From the NCBI RefSeq assembly GCF_048771995.1, contig NC_133050.1, positions 2,368,501 through 2,432,500 on the forward strand: DNA of 64,000 nucleotides, in the 5' to 3' direction. Made by a program: the position numbers and the translations under genes. Of this stretch, positions 26,116 through 35,868 are shown piece by piece; position 1 is the stretch's first letter, and each line of letters starts with the position of its first letter. This stretch comes from Taeniopygia guttata (taxonomy: Eukaryota > Chordata > Aves > Passeriformes > Estrildidae). Below the pieces are notes generated by a model. That model searched no databases, was not told the DNA's origin, and saw nothing but the letters and a program-made list of their open reading frames with translations.

Positions 26116-28644
26116 CTACCTGAGTGGACACCACCTGATCCTGTCCTCTTTTTTAACTGCCGCGTACCCTCGTCCCGTAAGCACCAGTCTCCAGCCCCGT
26201 TCCCACTCGCCCAGCTCGTTTTTGACCATGACCTGTGGGCCCTCCTCTAGTGTCTGGGTGGCCCAGTGTTTTCGAATGGGACTGTTTGCTTCATCTCCCC
26301 TAGGGAATTGTTTCAGTGCTAATAGCGCGGTTGCTAGCATGCGTGTCTGGTCTCCTGAGGGGATGGATTTGGCAAAGCCCTCTGCCTTTGCCAATACTTC
26401 TAACTTGGCTTTTAGGGTCTGATTTGCTCGCTCGACAATGGCCTGTCCGGTGCTGTTATATGGGATTCCCTGCGCTAAGGTGATACCCCACACCGAGGCG
26501 AATTCCCGCACTGATTTGGAGATAAAATTGGAAGCATTGTCAGTTTTAATTTGCTTGGGGATACCAAGCCATGCCATAACTGTCAGCCAGTGCTGGATCG
26601 TGGCCTTGGAGTTGGGTTTGAGGTGCTGTGTCGCTATGATCACTCCGCTGTAGGTGTCCACTGTCACTGCAAGCCATGCTCGGGGCTTTAGCAGTTCGCA
26701 GAGGGTGAAGTCTGACTGCCAGATTTCTGACGCCTTGAGGCCCCTCGGGTTGACTCCACCGGTCCATAGGGGTGACTTCTGGCAGTGAGGGCAGGTGGCC
26801 ACTACGTGTCTCGCGTCCGCTGTCGAGATCCCGCATCTCTTCGCCAGTGCTTTGGCCCCTATGTGGAGTGACTCGTGCAGCTGACGAGCTTCCTGCAGTG
26901 TCCACACTCCCTTCGCTGCGGCATCTGCTTTGTCGTTGCCAGTCTGGAAGAAGCCCTTGACTGGGTTATGGCTGTTGACGTGAATGACGGACACGGTGCC
27001 CTGGCGTGAGGAGAGTGCCTCTTCAAGCATGGAGGCCATTGTGGATGTTGACACACCTGGTCTTGACATGGCTAGGCAGAGCTTTGCCACGAATATAGAG
27101 TCTGTCACGATGTTGAGGTGTTCGTCCTGGAAAAGTCCGCACGCCAAGACCACTGCTGCTGCTTCCAGCTGTTGCACTGACAGCGTGGGGTCGCATGTTT
27201 TGACGCAATGCCATGTTTCTCCTGTTTGCCACACTGCTGCTGCGGTAGAAGTCATGGAGGAGGCGTCTGTAAAGACCGTTGGCCCTGGTTGCGGTCGGTC
27301 CATGACCTTCGGTGGCACATCTATGTCGACAATGGTCAGTAGCTGGGTCCAAGGTGGTTTGGTGGCGTAGGAAATTTCTCCCCCGAAGCCAGTGAGAGCG
27401 AGGGCCAGGTGCTCCGATATCGCAGTTGACTCCGTGGTTGGTCGCTTGCGGAAGGGGAGGTGGATCCTTGCCGGCTCGGTTCCCAGGTGTCTCAGGGCGA
27501 ATCTCCTGCCTTTCATGATGAGGTTAGCAACGCATTCAACTCCTGGGGAGAATGCGTGAGTTGGTCTTCCGAGGACCACCCATTGGATCGGCTGGGATTT
27601 TTCGGAAGGTCCTTGGGCAAGTGCTCCCACTCCTCCCTTCTGTGTGAAGTGGACGTATAAGTCCAGTGGTACGCTCGGGTTCCACCTGGCAAGCAGGCTA
27701 GTGGACATCTGACGTTCGATGAAGTCGAGGGATTTCGTTGCTTGCGGCGTCAGCTCCTTGGGGTCCCAGGGGGGTTTTCCTTTCAGGAGGTCATACAGGG
27801 GGTCCATGACCTCTGGGGGAACTAGGACGATGTTGCGGAGCCACTGCAGAGATCCCACGAGTCGCTGCATGTCGTGGAGGGTCTTGATGTCTCGGCGGAC
27901 CTTTATCCTGGGTGGGGTCACGTAGGAGTTTGTGATCCCCACTCCCAGGAAGGTCACGCACGGTCCTCTCTTGATCTTCGTGTTCGCGATCTCGAAACCG
28001 TTGGCCTGGAGGGTTTCCGTGATCGTGGACACTAGGTGATCCACTTGGCTTGCTGATGGTGCAGCGACGAGGATGTCGTCCATGTACTGAATGATGGTCG
28101 CAGCAGGGTGGGAGTGTCGGACTGGCATCAGTGCCCTGTCCACGGTAATCTGGCATATGGTCGGGCTGTCCACAAGGCCTTGAGGTAGCACCTTCCATTG
28201 GAAGCGGAGGTTAGGTCACTCGCCGTTCGGGAACACGACGGAGAAGGCGAACCGTTCTTTGTCCTCGGCATGCAGGGGTATTGAAAAGAAACAGTCTTTG
28301 ATGTCCAGCACTGCGCACGGCTGCCCTTTGGGGATGGCTGAGTTCGCGGGCAGTAGTGTCTGAACTGGACCCATGGGCTGAATTGTCTTGTTCACTTCCC
28401 TCAGGTCGTGGATGAGGCGGTAGCCTTCTCCTGATCTCTTGGGGATTACAAACACAGGGGTGTTCCACGTGCTGGGGGAGGGTTCAATGTGGCCCTTTTG
28501 TAGCTCGCGGTCGACCAGTTCCAGCAAGGCTGTCATTCGAGGCTTTGACAGGGGCCACTGCTCAACCCATACGGGGTCTGGTGATTTCCAAGTCAGTTTG
28601 ATTGGCAGCAGTGGGTGTACAGCAGTGGCCCTCATTATAAATTT
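26116..28644 (-). pseudogene. pol: reverse transcriptase, RNase H, integrase, one in-frame stop
   Basis: Pol copies viral RNA into DNA and integrates it. The frame is entered by a -1 slip at 28638-28644 and ends at 26116. RT shows DIKDCFF (first catalytic Asp) and, after the break, LPQG, SPTICQ and YMDD (Tyr at 28084-28086). RNase H has its Asp, Glu, Asp and Asp at about 27267, 27165, 27102 and 26934. Integrase has an HHCC zinc site (LHESLH, CPHC) and a D,D(35)E triad, with DFT near 26712. Sequence style follows the avian leukosis/Rous group. A TGA at 28216-28218 cuts RT between the first Asp motif and YMDD, so no active enzyme can come from this copy without readthrough. Everything else is open. 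Confidence 0.9.
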
Positions 28645-29270
28645 GTAATCCTGACTCCTAGCATAGCAAGGATGTCTCTTCCTATCAGGGGTGGGGAGTT
28701 TTGCAAGATGTAGGGGTGGATTGCTACTGTTTGTTCTGGTCCTTTCTTTGTATGGAGCGTTATAGCTACCAATTGGGTGCTTTTCCAAGCTCGGGACAAC
28801 CCTCCCACCCCGTTCACTGGAGGGACCTCCTTGTACTGCCAGTGCCGGGGCCATAGGGCTTGGGGTAGGATTGTGCAGTCTGCTCCTGTGTCTGCCCAAA
28901 ACTGAAGCCCTATTACGTGGGGGTCCCGACTGCCATAGAGGCGGCATGTCCCCCAAACTTTCGGGGGTTCCTTCCCTATTTTCAGGGCCAGGGCCACCCA
29001 GGGGTCCCGACTTGGGCTGCCCCCTGTTGACCCTGTGGCACAGGCGCTGCTTGCGGTGGCGGTGGGTACGAAGGCGCCGCAGGCTGTGCTGTGAGACTCG
29101 TTGGCAAGGGTATGAAGTTGGCTGCTTCCTGTGGGAGAATGGGGTACGAGGGCTCCCCGCCCCATTGGGAGTTGGCATGGATGGGCCGCCTCATATTCGC
29201 AGCGGGAGGAGGCTGGGTGCGGCCCGCAGGCCCCCTCCCTTTTCCGTTTCCCTGGAGCCGGGACCTGCAT
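28635..29270 (-). CDS. pro: retroviral aspartic protease frame
   Basis: The protease cleaves Gag and Gag-Pol. This frame lies in a third phase, -1 relative to gag and +1 relative to pol. It holds ADTGADCTILPQ with the active-site Asp at 28890-28892, a flap-like region, and LIGRDILAML near the end. It stops with RITNL then TAA. The genuine part probably begins near 29000, where it leaves gag; the upstream 250 bases of open frame look like a shadow of the Pro-rich gag end. ALV protease is fused in frame to gag, so here either a programmed -1 slip or a small indel separates them. I saw no canonical slip heptamer at the gag/pro overlap. Confidence 0.75.
   Translation of the reverse strand: MQVPAPGKRKREGACGPHPASSRCEYEAAHPCQLPMGRGALVPHSPTGSSQLHTLANESHSTACGAFVPTATASSACATGSTGGSPSRDPWVALALKIGKEPPKVWGTCRLYGSRDPHVIGLQFWADTGADCTILPQALWPRHWQYKEVPPVNGVGGLSRAWKSTQLVAITLHTKKGPEQTVAIHPYILQNSPPLIGRDILAMLGVRITNL
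28638..28644 (-). promoter_or_regulatory. -1 ribosomal frameshift heptamer A AAT TTA
   Basis: In the protease frame the codons ACA AAT TTA TAA give a perfect X XXY YYZ heptamer right before the stop. The Rous/ALV gag-pol junction uses the same heptamer followed by a stop (established knowledge), and the pol frame is open from here. A downstream stimulatory structure was not modelled. Confidence 0.85.
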
Positions 29271-31303
29271 TCCCTAGCAAGATGCCCCTTCCTCCCGCAA
29301 CCCCAGCAGGATCCCCGCGGGCGTGTTTGGGGCGGAGGCGCTGCGGCAGGCCGCCGTGCCGGCTGGGGGCAGCTCACCGCGATGTGACCCGCCTCACCGC
29401 ACTTGAAACACGCCATGGCATTGGTCAGGGTGTGGACGGCTGCCTGAATGGGCGTCAGGTGTTCCTCCCTCACTACGTGTCTGATCATGTCAGCCAGGCT
29501 AGCTCCGGCTGGCAGGGAGCGTAAAATATCCTTGGTAATAGAGTTGCATTGCTGGCGCAGGCAGTCGGCTACCACGGGGCCCTTTGCCTCTGCCGGCAGG
29601 GTGGAGGAGTCTATCGCTGCCTGCAGGCGATCTACGAACTGTGTGAAGCTTTCGCTCTCTGCCTGCCTCACGGTGGACCACAGTGCCGGCTTAGCCACGA
29701 CTTGGGAGGCAGCGCGGATAGCCTCCCTGGCAGCCCGAGTGGTCGCCCTGACCTCCTCAGCCTGCATCTGCGCAGCTTGTTGTTGCGGCGTGATCATATC
29801 ATCATGTTTTCCTATCAGTCTGGATAAGCTCGATCTGTGTGGGGGCTGCCTCGCGCCAGACGCTTGGGCTAACTGCTTCCTACAATTATCCTCCCATTCC
29901 TGTCTGAAGACAATCATTCCCGCACCATCAAGTATCATGCGCCCTATTCGTTCGATATCAAAGGGAAGCAAGTCATCGTTGCTAAAAAGACCATCGATTA
30001 ATGTGGTGACTATGGCCGAGTTGATCCCTTTTTCTGCAATGGCTTTGACAATTGACTGTATGTCCTTTGGGTTTATCGGGGTATATACCCTTTGTTGGTT
30101 CCCTTCCGGACCGGCGAGCCTCACCGGGAAGGCTTGTATGGCAGCCGCTGGGGACCATTCAGCACAGGCTATCTTTATTTTCCCCCAGTCAGTAAACTGG
30201 GCTGGTTCGTATTGTAGTTGTTTTTCGGCGCGGCTTAGAACTTTACTCGGTTTTGTTTCAAACTGTGCTGGCTCCGTTTCGTCCGTCTCGGAGTCATAGC
30301 CAGCCTCCATCAGCTCCTCTGAGCTGGTGGAGCTGTCGCTGGTCTCCGAACCGGAAGACGAGTGCCAGTGCACTTCCGGGGCTCTGCGCCGTTTTGTCCG
30401 GCCCCGAGCTCGCTCCTCCCCGTAGGGGTGGTTCCGCTCCCACCCCCCCGGCTCGCCGCGCCCCTCGCGGGAGGTGGTTTCTCCCTTATATGGTGGCAGC
30501 TTCAGGCGCAGCCACCGATTGGCTCCGCGCTCCGTGCCGCTCTCCGCCCCTTTCTCCCGCGCACGCGCATCCCCGAGATCGCGCACTTCCCGGGTTTTCG
30601 CGCCGAGACTACCCGGGCCCCGCCCCTCTCTACGGCTCCCGGCGCCATTTTCAAGGGGATGAGGAGGCGGCATGGCGGCCACGTTCTCCCGAGCCGCGGT
30701 TTCTGCGTCTCGGGCTTCTTTCGCCAGCCCTTTCCAGAAGCGCTCCGCGTGCCGTTGCGTCTCCGACAACTGATCGCGGGCCGGTGGCGGCGGCGGGACG
30801 GAGGAATTTGCGGTCTCTCGGGGGGTTCGAGCGGTGGGGGTTTTTTGGGGGTTTTCCGCGGCGGGGGTGTCTCGGGGGGTTTCTGCGGCGGGGGGTGGGC
30901 TCTGATCTGGGGGAGGGGGTGTCGCGCTGAGCCCCCCCGGGTCCCCGCCGCCGGGCGAATCACTCTCAGGGGCAGTCTGCGTTCCCGCCCCCACACCGAG
31001 TTTGGGAGTAACTAATAAACACGTACGCGCCGCGCTCCATGTCTCCTGCTCTTCTATTGCTTTGCGTAGGGCTTTCTCTACTTTGCCCCATGCTTTAAGG
31101 TTTTTGCCACTGCCTGAGGATTTTGTGTCCTCAGCTAGCGCGACAGTGCATTTTTCCCATATTTCCAGATGTAACACATCCACAGGGCGCTCAATTGCCC
31201 CTAGCTCAAGCAATCTCGCTATGGCAAGATGAAAATCCTTGAGCTTACACCCAATACCCCACTGCGTATGAATGGCACTTACGATCCTTGCTATTGCGTC
31301 CAT
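28982..31303 (-). CDS. gag polyprotein, open, 773 residues
   Basis: Gag forms the viral core. Translation from ATG at 31303 gives an ALV-like matrix start (MDAIARIVSAI, later LKAWGKVEKALRKA). A long Pro/Ser/Arg-rich linker follows, then capsid with a major homology region (ESESFTQFVDRLQAA), and nucleocapsid with two CCHC knuckles (CFKCGEAGHIAVSC and CWGCGRKGHLAREC). The C-terminus is Pro-rich. The frame stays open further upstream into the primer site, but without an ATG, so 31303 is the best start. It is longer than ALV gag, mainly in the linker. No lesion was seen before the frame change to pro. Confidence 0.88.
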   Translation of the reverse strand: MDAIARIVSAIHTQWGIGCKLKDFHLAIARLLELGAIERPVDVLHLEIWEKCTVALAEDTKSSGSGKNLKAWGKVEKALRKAIEEQETWSAARTCLLVTPKLGVGAGTQTAPESDSPGGGDPGGLSATPPPPDQSPPPAAETPRDTPAAENPQKTPTARTPRETANSSVPPPPPARDQLSETQRHAERFWKGLAKEARDAETAARENVAAMPPPHPLENGAGSRREGRGPGSLGAKTREVRDLGDARAREKGAESGTERGANRWLRLKLPPYKGETTSREGRGEPGGWERNHPYGEERARGRTKRRRAPEVHWHSSSGSETSDSSTSSEELMEAGYDSETDETEPAQFETKPSKVLSRAEKQLQYEPAQFTDWGKIKIACAEWSPAAAIQAFPVRLAGPEGNQQRVYTPINPKDIQSIVKAIAEKGINSAIVTTLIDGLFSNDDLLPFDIERIGRMILDGAGMIVFRQEWEDNCRKQLAQASGARQPPHRSSLSRLIGKHDDMITPQQQAAQMQAEEVRATTRAAREAIRAASQVVAKPALWSTVRQAESESFTQFVDRLQAAIDSSTLPAEAKGPVVADCLRQQCNSITKDILRSLPAGASLADMIRHVVREEHLTPIQAAVHTLTNAMACFKCGEAGHIAVSCPQPARRPAAAPPPQTRPRGSCWGCGRKGHLARECRSRLQGNGKGRGPAGRTQPPPAANMRRPIHANSQWGGEPSYPILPQEAANFIPLPTSLTAQPAAPSYPPPPQAAPVPQGQQGAAQVGTPGWPWP
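31281..31282 (-). promoter_or_regulatory. Candidate splice donor inside the gag leader
   Basis: After gag codon 7 the provirus reads ATC then GTAAGT, a perfect donor. ALV makes env mRNA from a donor after gag codon 6 (established knowledge). Splicing here would supply the env frame with the gag start codon. Confidence 0.65.
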
Positions 31304-31425
31304 GACGCTCGCGGATCCCGGGGACGTCTCCCCTACGCCTAGATACGGTTTGACCGTTCCGGCCGCTGCTCCCGTCCAGGTGTATCCCGTCCGCCGGGGG
31401 AATTTTTCCTTTTTTTCTTCTTTTC

Positions 31426-31443
31426 TCCCGGGTTTCGGCACCA
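31426..31443 (-). other. Primer binding site, tRNA-Phe
   Basis: In provirus sense TGGTGCCGAAACCCGGGA is complementary over 18 bases to the 3' end of tRNA-Phe(GAA), as I recall it. It lies three bases from the 5' LTR. ALV uses tRNA-Trp instead. Confidence 0.85.
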
Positions 31444-31446
31444 GTA

Positions 31447-31800
31447 TGTTGCCTTTATAAAGGGCAACCAGCGACCTGGTTCAGGTGGCAGCACGGCGGC
31501 CTGGCCTCTCCAGGCCGCTCGGGCTAATCAACACACGCAGATACCAATGTGGCAGACGGTCGAAAAGCCTTTATTATCCTATCTCGTGGGTTTAAATAGT
31601 CTTGGGGGTTTTTGCTACGTCAGAGGGGGGTTGGGGGGTCTCAGGGTTTAGTCGGGAGTGGAAATTTACCAGGGCAGGTGTGGCTACATGCTTCTGGGGC
31701 TTCTGGGGTTAATAGATAACGTGGGGAAGGGAGAAGGGGAGGGGTCTATCTTTCCGTAACATCCCGTGATCTTCCGCTCGCCTGTCCCTTACCTACCACA
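31447..31800 (-). repeat. 5' LTR of the provirus (354 bp)
   Basis: This is the partner of 23643-23998, with the same TATA-like box and AATAAA. The outer edge TGTGGTAGG is at 31800. Beyond it the sequence is not related to the left flank of the provirus. Confidence 0.93.
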
Positions 31801-32075
31801 GATTTGCTGGCACAGAAAGCCAAAATTTGGAAGATTCTGGGTTCTGGCTCCAGCACCATCCAGATCTGCTGTTTGCTGGGACCACCAGTGCACAGATTAG
31901 GAAATTTTTTGGTGCCAGAACAACCAAAGTCCAGTAATTTGCTGGCACAGAAACCCAAAAGCCAGAAATTTCCAATCCTGAAACCAGCCAGGTGTGGTGT
32001 TTGCTGGGACCACCAGTGCCCAGCTTTGGAAGCTTCTTGGTGTCTTCACAGCCCAGGTGTAGCAATTTGGTTTTC
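31801..32075 (+). repeat. Imperfect tandem repeat, about 130-bp unit
   Basis: TTGCTGGCACAGAAA recurs at 31804 and 31939, and TTTGCTGGGACCACCAGTGC recurs at 31873 and 32001. This gives two diverged units and a partial third. Confidence 0.7.
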
Positions 32076-32484
32076 AGCTACCTGAGGAAGAGAAGGCTCC
32101 GCTCAGACTGTGGCTTTCCTTTTTCTTGGAACTGTTTAACCCAGCTCTGGACAGAAAACCCAGAAAAACACCGGCAGCTCACACCTGTGGCCCACCGAGG
32201 TCTGGGACCCTGCATTCCAGGGCCAGAGGGACTGAGAAGAGACCTAGTGAGCCAACTACAACCCACAAAAAGGACTTTCTGAATTGCCATCTCTTCAGAA
32301 CTGAGAGGGGTTTTATTTCATATTCATGCTTGTGAATACTTTACTTGATAAATAAACTGGTTTTTTTCATTTTTCTCCAGGGAAGTCTTCTCCTGAAATA
32401 GTAGGGGGAGGGGCCACTTGAACTTGATTTGTAGACGGACTCCTTTTGGAGGTTTCCTCACAACATTTGCCCTAAACCAGGACA
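32076..32484 (-). mobile_element. ERVL-type LTR fragment
   Basis: On the minus strand it starts TGTCCTGGTTTAGGGCAAAT, a typical songbird LTR start, and reaches a TTTATTTATC / AATAAA region near 32345. It may extend left through the tandem repeat to the provirus edge; its end was not found. Confidence 0.55.
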
Positions 32485-33580
32485 AACAGTCACAATTGTG
32501 CCACTTCACCAGTGGCACAACTCCCCAGACCCCCAGGAAAAGAAAGGACATGTAACGTTCTCCAAACATTTGGCCTGCTTTGCTGCAAAATACATGCTGC
32601 ACACACAGTGCAGTGTGGAAAGCCAAGAGAAGCTGCAGTAGGTGGCAAATCTTGGGACAGAAGCTCGACCTTGTTCTCCATGAGAGGTTCTTGACAAGAG
32701 CAGACAGGAGAAGATTCCTGGAAAAGTGCAACAGCTTTCCAGGAGTGAAATGAAGATGAAAGAAACTACCAAAAATGTTTTCCTCTTTATTTCTATGCTC
32801 CCCTCTTCCATGTTGCACGACTTCTCCATGATGTGAATTCCAACTGAATCTCACCTCTAAGATGGGTCACTTAGCAAGTAATAAACACTCTAAAATACCA
32901 TGAGCTACACACAGTTTTCCTTCCCCTGTTTTTACTGGAAAGCAACGCTGGAGACGTAAGTGCAGTGCTTGGGTCACGTATGAATCCTACACCAAGGACA
33001 ATGCACAGCAGCGACACAGCGGAGGGGATTTCTCTGCCAGTGTGCAGGAGTCAGGACTCTGGATCTGGGCTCAACACTGCAAAGTTCCCGTGTTTGGACA
33101 GAGGAAGGGGCTGTCCCCGGGGCGCGTGGGGCTCGGCCGTTGGGCAAGCGGGGAACGGACACGTGGACAAACGGCCTCGGTGCTTCAGTTGCAGAGGCAG
33201 CAGCGGCGGCGGTGGCAGCAGCGGCGGCAGCAGCGGCAGCAAAAGCAGTTTTTCTCTTCTTTCTCTTTCTCTTCTTTCTCTCCGGCTGTGGGACACCTTC
33301 CTCTCGGTGTCCCTCACCCGCTGTCCCTCCCCTCTCCCCGCCTCCTTCTCCCCCATGCCGGGCCGGGCCATGCCCCCGGCCCGCCGCGGCCCCGGGCGGG
33401 GCTGCCCCGTCCCCGCCCCCGCCCGCCCCGCCGCGGTCTCGCCTCCGCCCGGCTCTGGGCGTGCTGGCGGTGGCGCTGCTGGGCGGGCATCAGTGCCTGG
33501 GGCTGGGCCCTTTGGCTCCGCCTGGCCCGAGCCCGGCCCCGGCCCCGGCTCCGGCTCCTCCCGGGCCCCGCGGAGGACAC
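32485..33580. other. Anonymous sequence, then GC-rich kinase promoter region
   Basis: 32485-32900 holds nothing I recognise. From about 33100 it is G+C-rich with many CpG, and GCAGCGG-type triplet repeats lie at 33195-33245. It probably holds the promoter and 5' UTR of the PIM-like gene. Confidence 0.5.
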
Positions 33581-35868
33581 ATGCGGCACGGCCGCGCCCG
33601 CCGCCTCCGCCGCGGCTTCCCCGGCCCGAGCTCCGCTGCTCAGCAGCGCAGCCGCCGGCCCCGAGCCTCCCGTGTCCCGTTCCCGAGACCGAAGGCCTGG
33701 GGATGGCCGGCCCGGGGCGGTTGAGGGGCGCTCGGGGGCCGCTCCTGGCCCCGGGCCGAGCGCTGACAGCCGCGTCCCGCCCGCAGGGAAGGCGCAGGAG
33801 GCGCTGCAGCAGCGCTACCGAGTGGGTTCGCTGCTGGGGCGCGGCGGCTTCGGCAGCGTCTTCGCAGCCACGCGGCTCTCGGACGGTGCCCCGGTGAGCG
33901 GCGGGGCCGGCGGCGGGCGCAGGAGGAGGAGGAGGAGGAGGAGGAGGAGGAGGAGGAGGAGGAGGAGGAGGAGGAGGAGAAGGGAGGAGGAGGATGGGGC
34001 TCGGCAGGGCGGGCGGCGAGCTGAACCCGGTGCTGCCTTTGGTTTGCAGGTGGCCATCAAAAGGGTGCCACGGAACCGCGTCCGGCACTGGGACGAGCTG
34101 GTGAGTGAGCGGGGCCAGCGGGAACAGCCGGGCCGTGCCGGGCGGGGATGAGGCGAGGCCCGGCATGGGGGAAGCCACCAGGACCCCTCGATGGGGAGCG
34201 GGCGTGGGGCCAGCGCAGGGCGCAGAGCATCCCGGGCTGGCTGAGGGGTTCCCCAGCCCTGGCAGGACATCAGTCCCACTGGTGGCACCATGGTCCTCCC
34301 GCAGCCCGATGGCACCAGCGCACCTCTGGAGATCGTGCTGCTGGACAAGGTGTCCACTGGCTTCCCTGGTGTGGTCCAGCTGCTGGAGTGGCTTGAGCTC
34401 CCCAACAACATCGTGATGGTGCTGGAGCGGCCGGAGCGGTCTCAGGACCTCCTGCATTTCATTCGGTAACACGGAGGTTCCTGTCTGAAGAGGTGGCACG
34501 GCAGCTGTTCCGCCAGGTGCTGGAGGCCGTGCGGCACTGCACCAGCCGCGGGGTCCTGCACCGCGACATCAAACCAGAGAACATCCTGGTTGACCTGGCC
34601 ACTGGCCAGGCAAAATTGATCGACTTTGGCTGCGGCACCTACCTGCAAGACACAGCCTACACTCACTTTGCAGGTGAGCCTGGGCAGGGGTGTGCTCCCG
34701 GTCCCGCCATCTCATGGCCCAACATCTCACAGGCCAAGCTGGGTGTGGCAGCGAGGATTCTCCCTTTTGCTGCCAGTCAGGGTACTGAGCCTTCCCCTGA
34801 GTTGCTTTTGAGCGGGGCTGGGTGGGGAGGCATCTTCCAGCCCCACTGGCAGCCTTTGCCCACCACTCTGCCTGGGGCTGGGGTTGGAACAGCAGCAGCC
34901 AGCCCGACAAAAGCACCCGTGGGTGGGGGTAGCAGAGGAGGGGGCCAGAACCAGTGCACCAGCCAGTTTGGTGTGCAGGTGAGAGGAAGGGCCTTGGGCT
35001 GCTCCACTCACCTTGTTTGCCTTGGCTTCATAATATTTTTTAGGGCACTGCAGGCAGAGAGGATAAGGAGATGATTTTTCCCCCAGCCCTGAGTGGGTTT
35101 TTGCCTTGCATGTCACGGTCAGGCTTTGCCGGGGCTTCTGCTGCCCTCTTCCAACACCAGTGGCTTCTTGTCCAGCCCTGAGTTTGTACACAAGTCCCAG
35201 GTGCTGGCGAGAGTGCAGCAGTCGCCCTGTGTGCCACTGGGGCGGCCCCTGCACGCCCAGGGATGCTGGGGCCAGGCTCTGGAAGCAGCAGCATCCCCCT
35301 GATGAACTCCATCTGTATTCCATAGGAACACTGTCATACAGCCCCCCAGAATGGACCCACTTGGGCTGGTACCATGGCGAGGCAGCAACGATCTGGTCCC
35401 TGGGCATCCTGCTGCACCAGATGGTCTGCGGGCAGCACCCTTTCAGGAGGGGCCGGAAGATCAGCTGGGACCATCAGCTCTCGCTGCCACAGCGGCTCTC
35501 TCCAGGTGGATCCTCATCTCTGGCCACGGGGGAATACCAGTGCTGGGAGACAGCAGCAGCTCGTGAGCATCTCGCTCTGGCAGCCGCTGAGGAGGTGCCA
35601 CATGTCCTGCTCTCCTGCTCTCCTCCACAACAGGGAATTGATGGGAAAGTTTAGGCACAGCTCTGAGCACAAAAGCAGCATGGCCTGGGCATGGGAAGAG
35701 TGGGGCAAAGCAGACAGGAGCCTTCTCTAGCTGACCGGTGGTTTCTGGTTTCTCTGCCCAGAGTGCCAAGATCTTATCAGGTGGTGTTTATCCATGCACT
35801 TCTTGGACAGACCTTCATTAGAAGACCTGTTCTGTGAACCTTGGATACAGGATATTCACCTGCCATAG
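33581..35868 (+). pseudogene. PIM-like serine/threonine kinase, broken in exon 4
   Basis: PIM kinases are small, constitutively active Ser/Thr kinases; PIM1-like copies are numerous in passerines. Exons are 33581-33719 (basic start, ATG chosen for phase), 33787-33893 (Gly loop GRGGFGSV), 34050-34100 (VAIK lysine), 34305-34673, 35326-35505 (YSPPEW, WSLGILL) and 35762-35868 (RWCLSM, TAG at 35866). Exon 4 holds HRDIKPEN and LIDFG but is interrupted: TAA at 34468-34470, and the frame after it is shifted, since the exon is 369 bases where phase demands 3n+1. The other junctions agree in phase and AG/GT. The product would stop before the catalytic loop. Otherwise the gene is well kept, so the break may be recent or polymorphic. 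Confidence 0.82.
33921..33994 (+). repeat. (AGG)n microsatellite in kinase intron 2
   Basis: About 20 near-perfect AGG units follow the exon 2 donor. They create Arg- or Pro-rich spurious frames on both strands. Confidence 0.95.

Larger units (their letters stand above)
23643..31800 (-). mobile_element. Alpharetrovirus-like endogenous provirus with gamma-type env
   Basis: An 8.16-kb provirus on the minus strand has both LTRs, a tRNA-Phe primer site, gag, pro, pol, env and a polypurine tract. Gag and Pol read closest to the avian leukosis/Rous group. Env has gammaretrovirus-type features (CWLC in SU, CX6CC in TM). The coding genes are long and open apart from one stop in pol and one in env, plus a gag/pro frame change. 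The LTRs differ at about 15 substitutions and two single-base indels over about 355 bases, so it is not a very recent insertion. The flanks (CCTGGG left, GATTTG right) do not form a target-site duplication. Confidence 0.9.

Noticed and set aside
30253-31015. Plus-strand frames opposite gag
   Set aside because: They are shadows of the GC-rich gag linker on the coding minus strand.
33051-34499. Long Pro-rich minus-strand frame of 482 codons
   Set aside because: It arises from GC-rich sequence and the (AGG)n repeat opposite the PIM exons. It has no domain and no splice logic.
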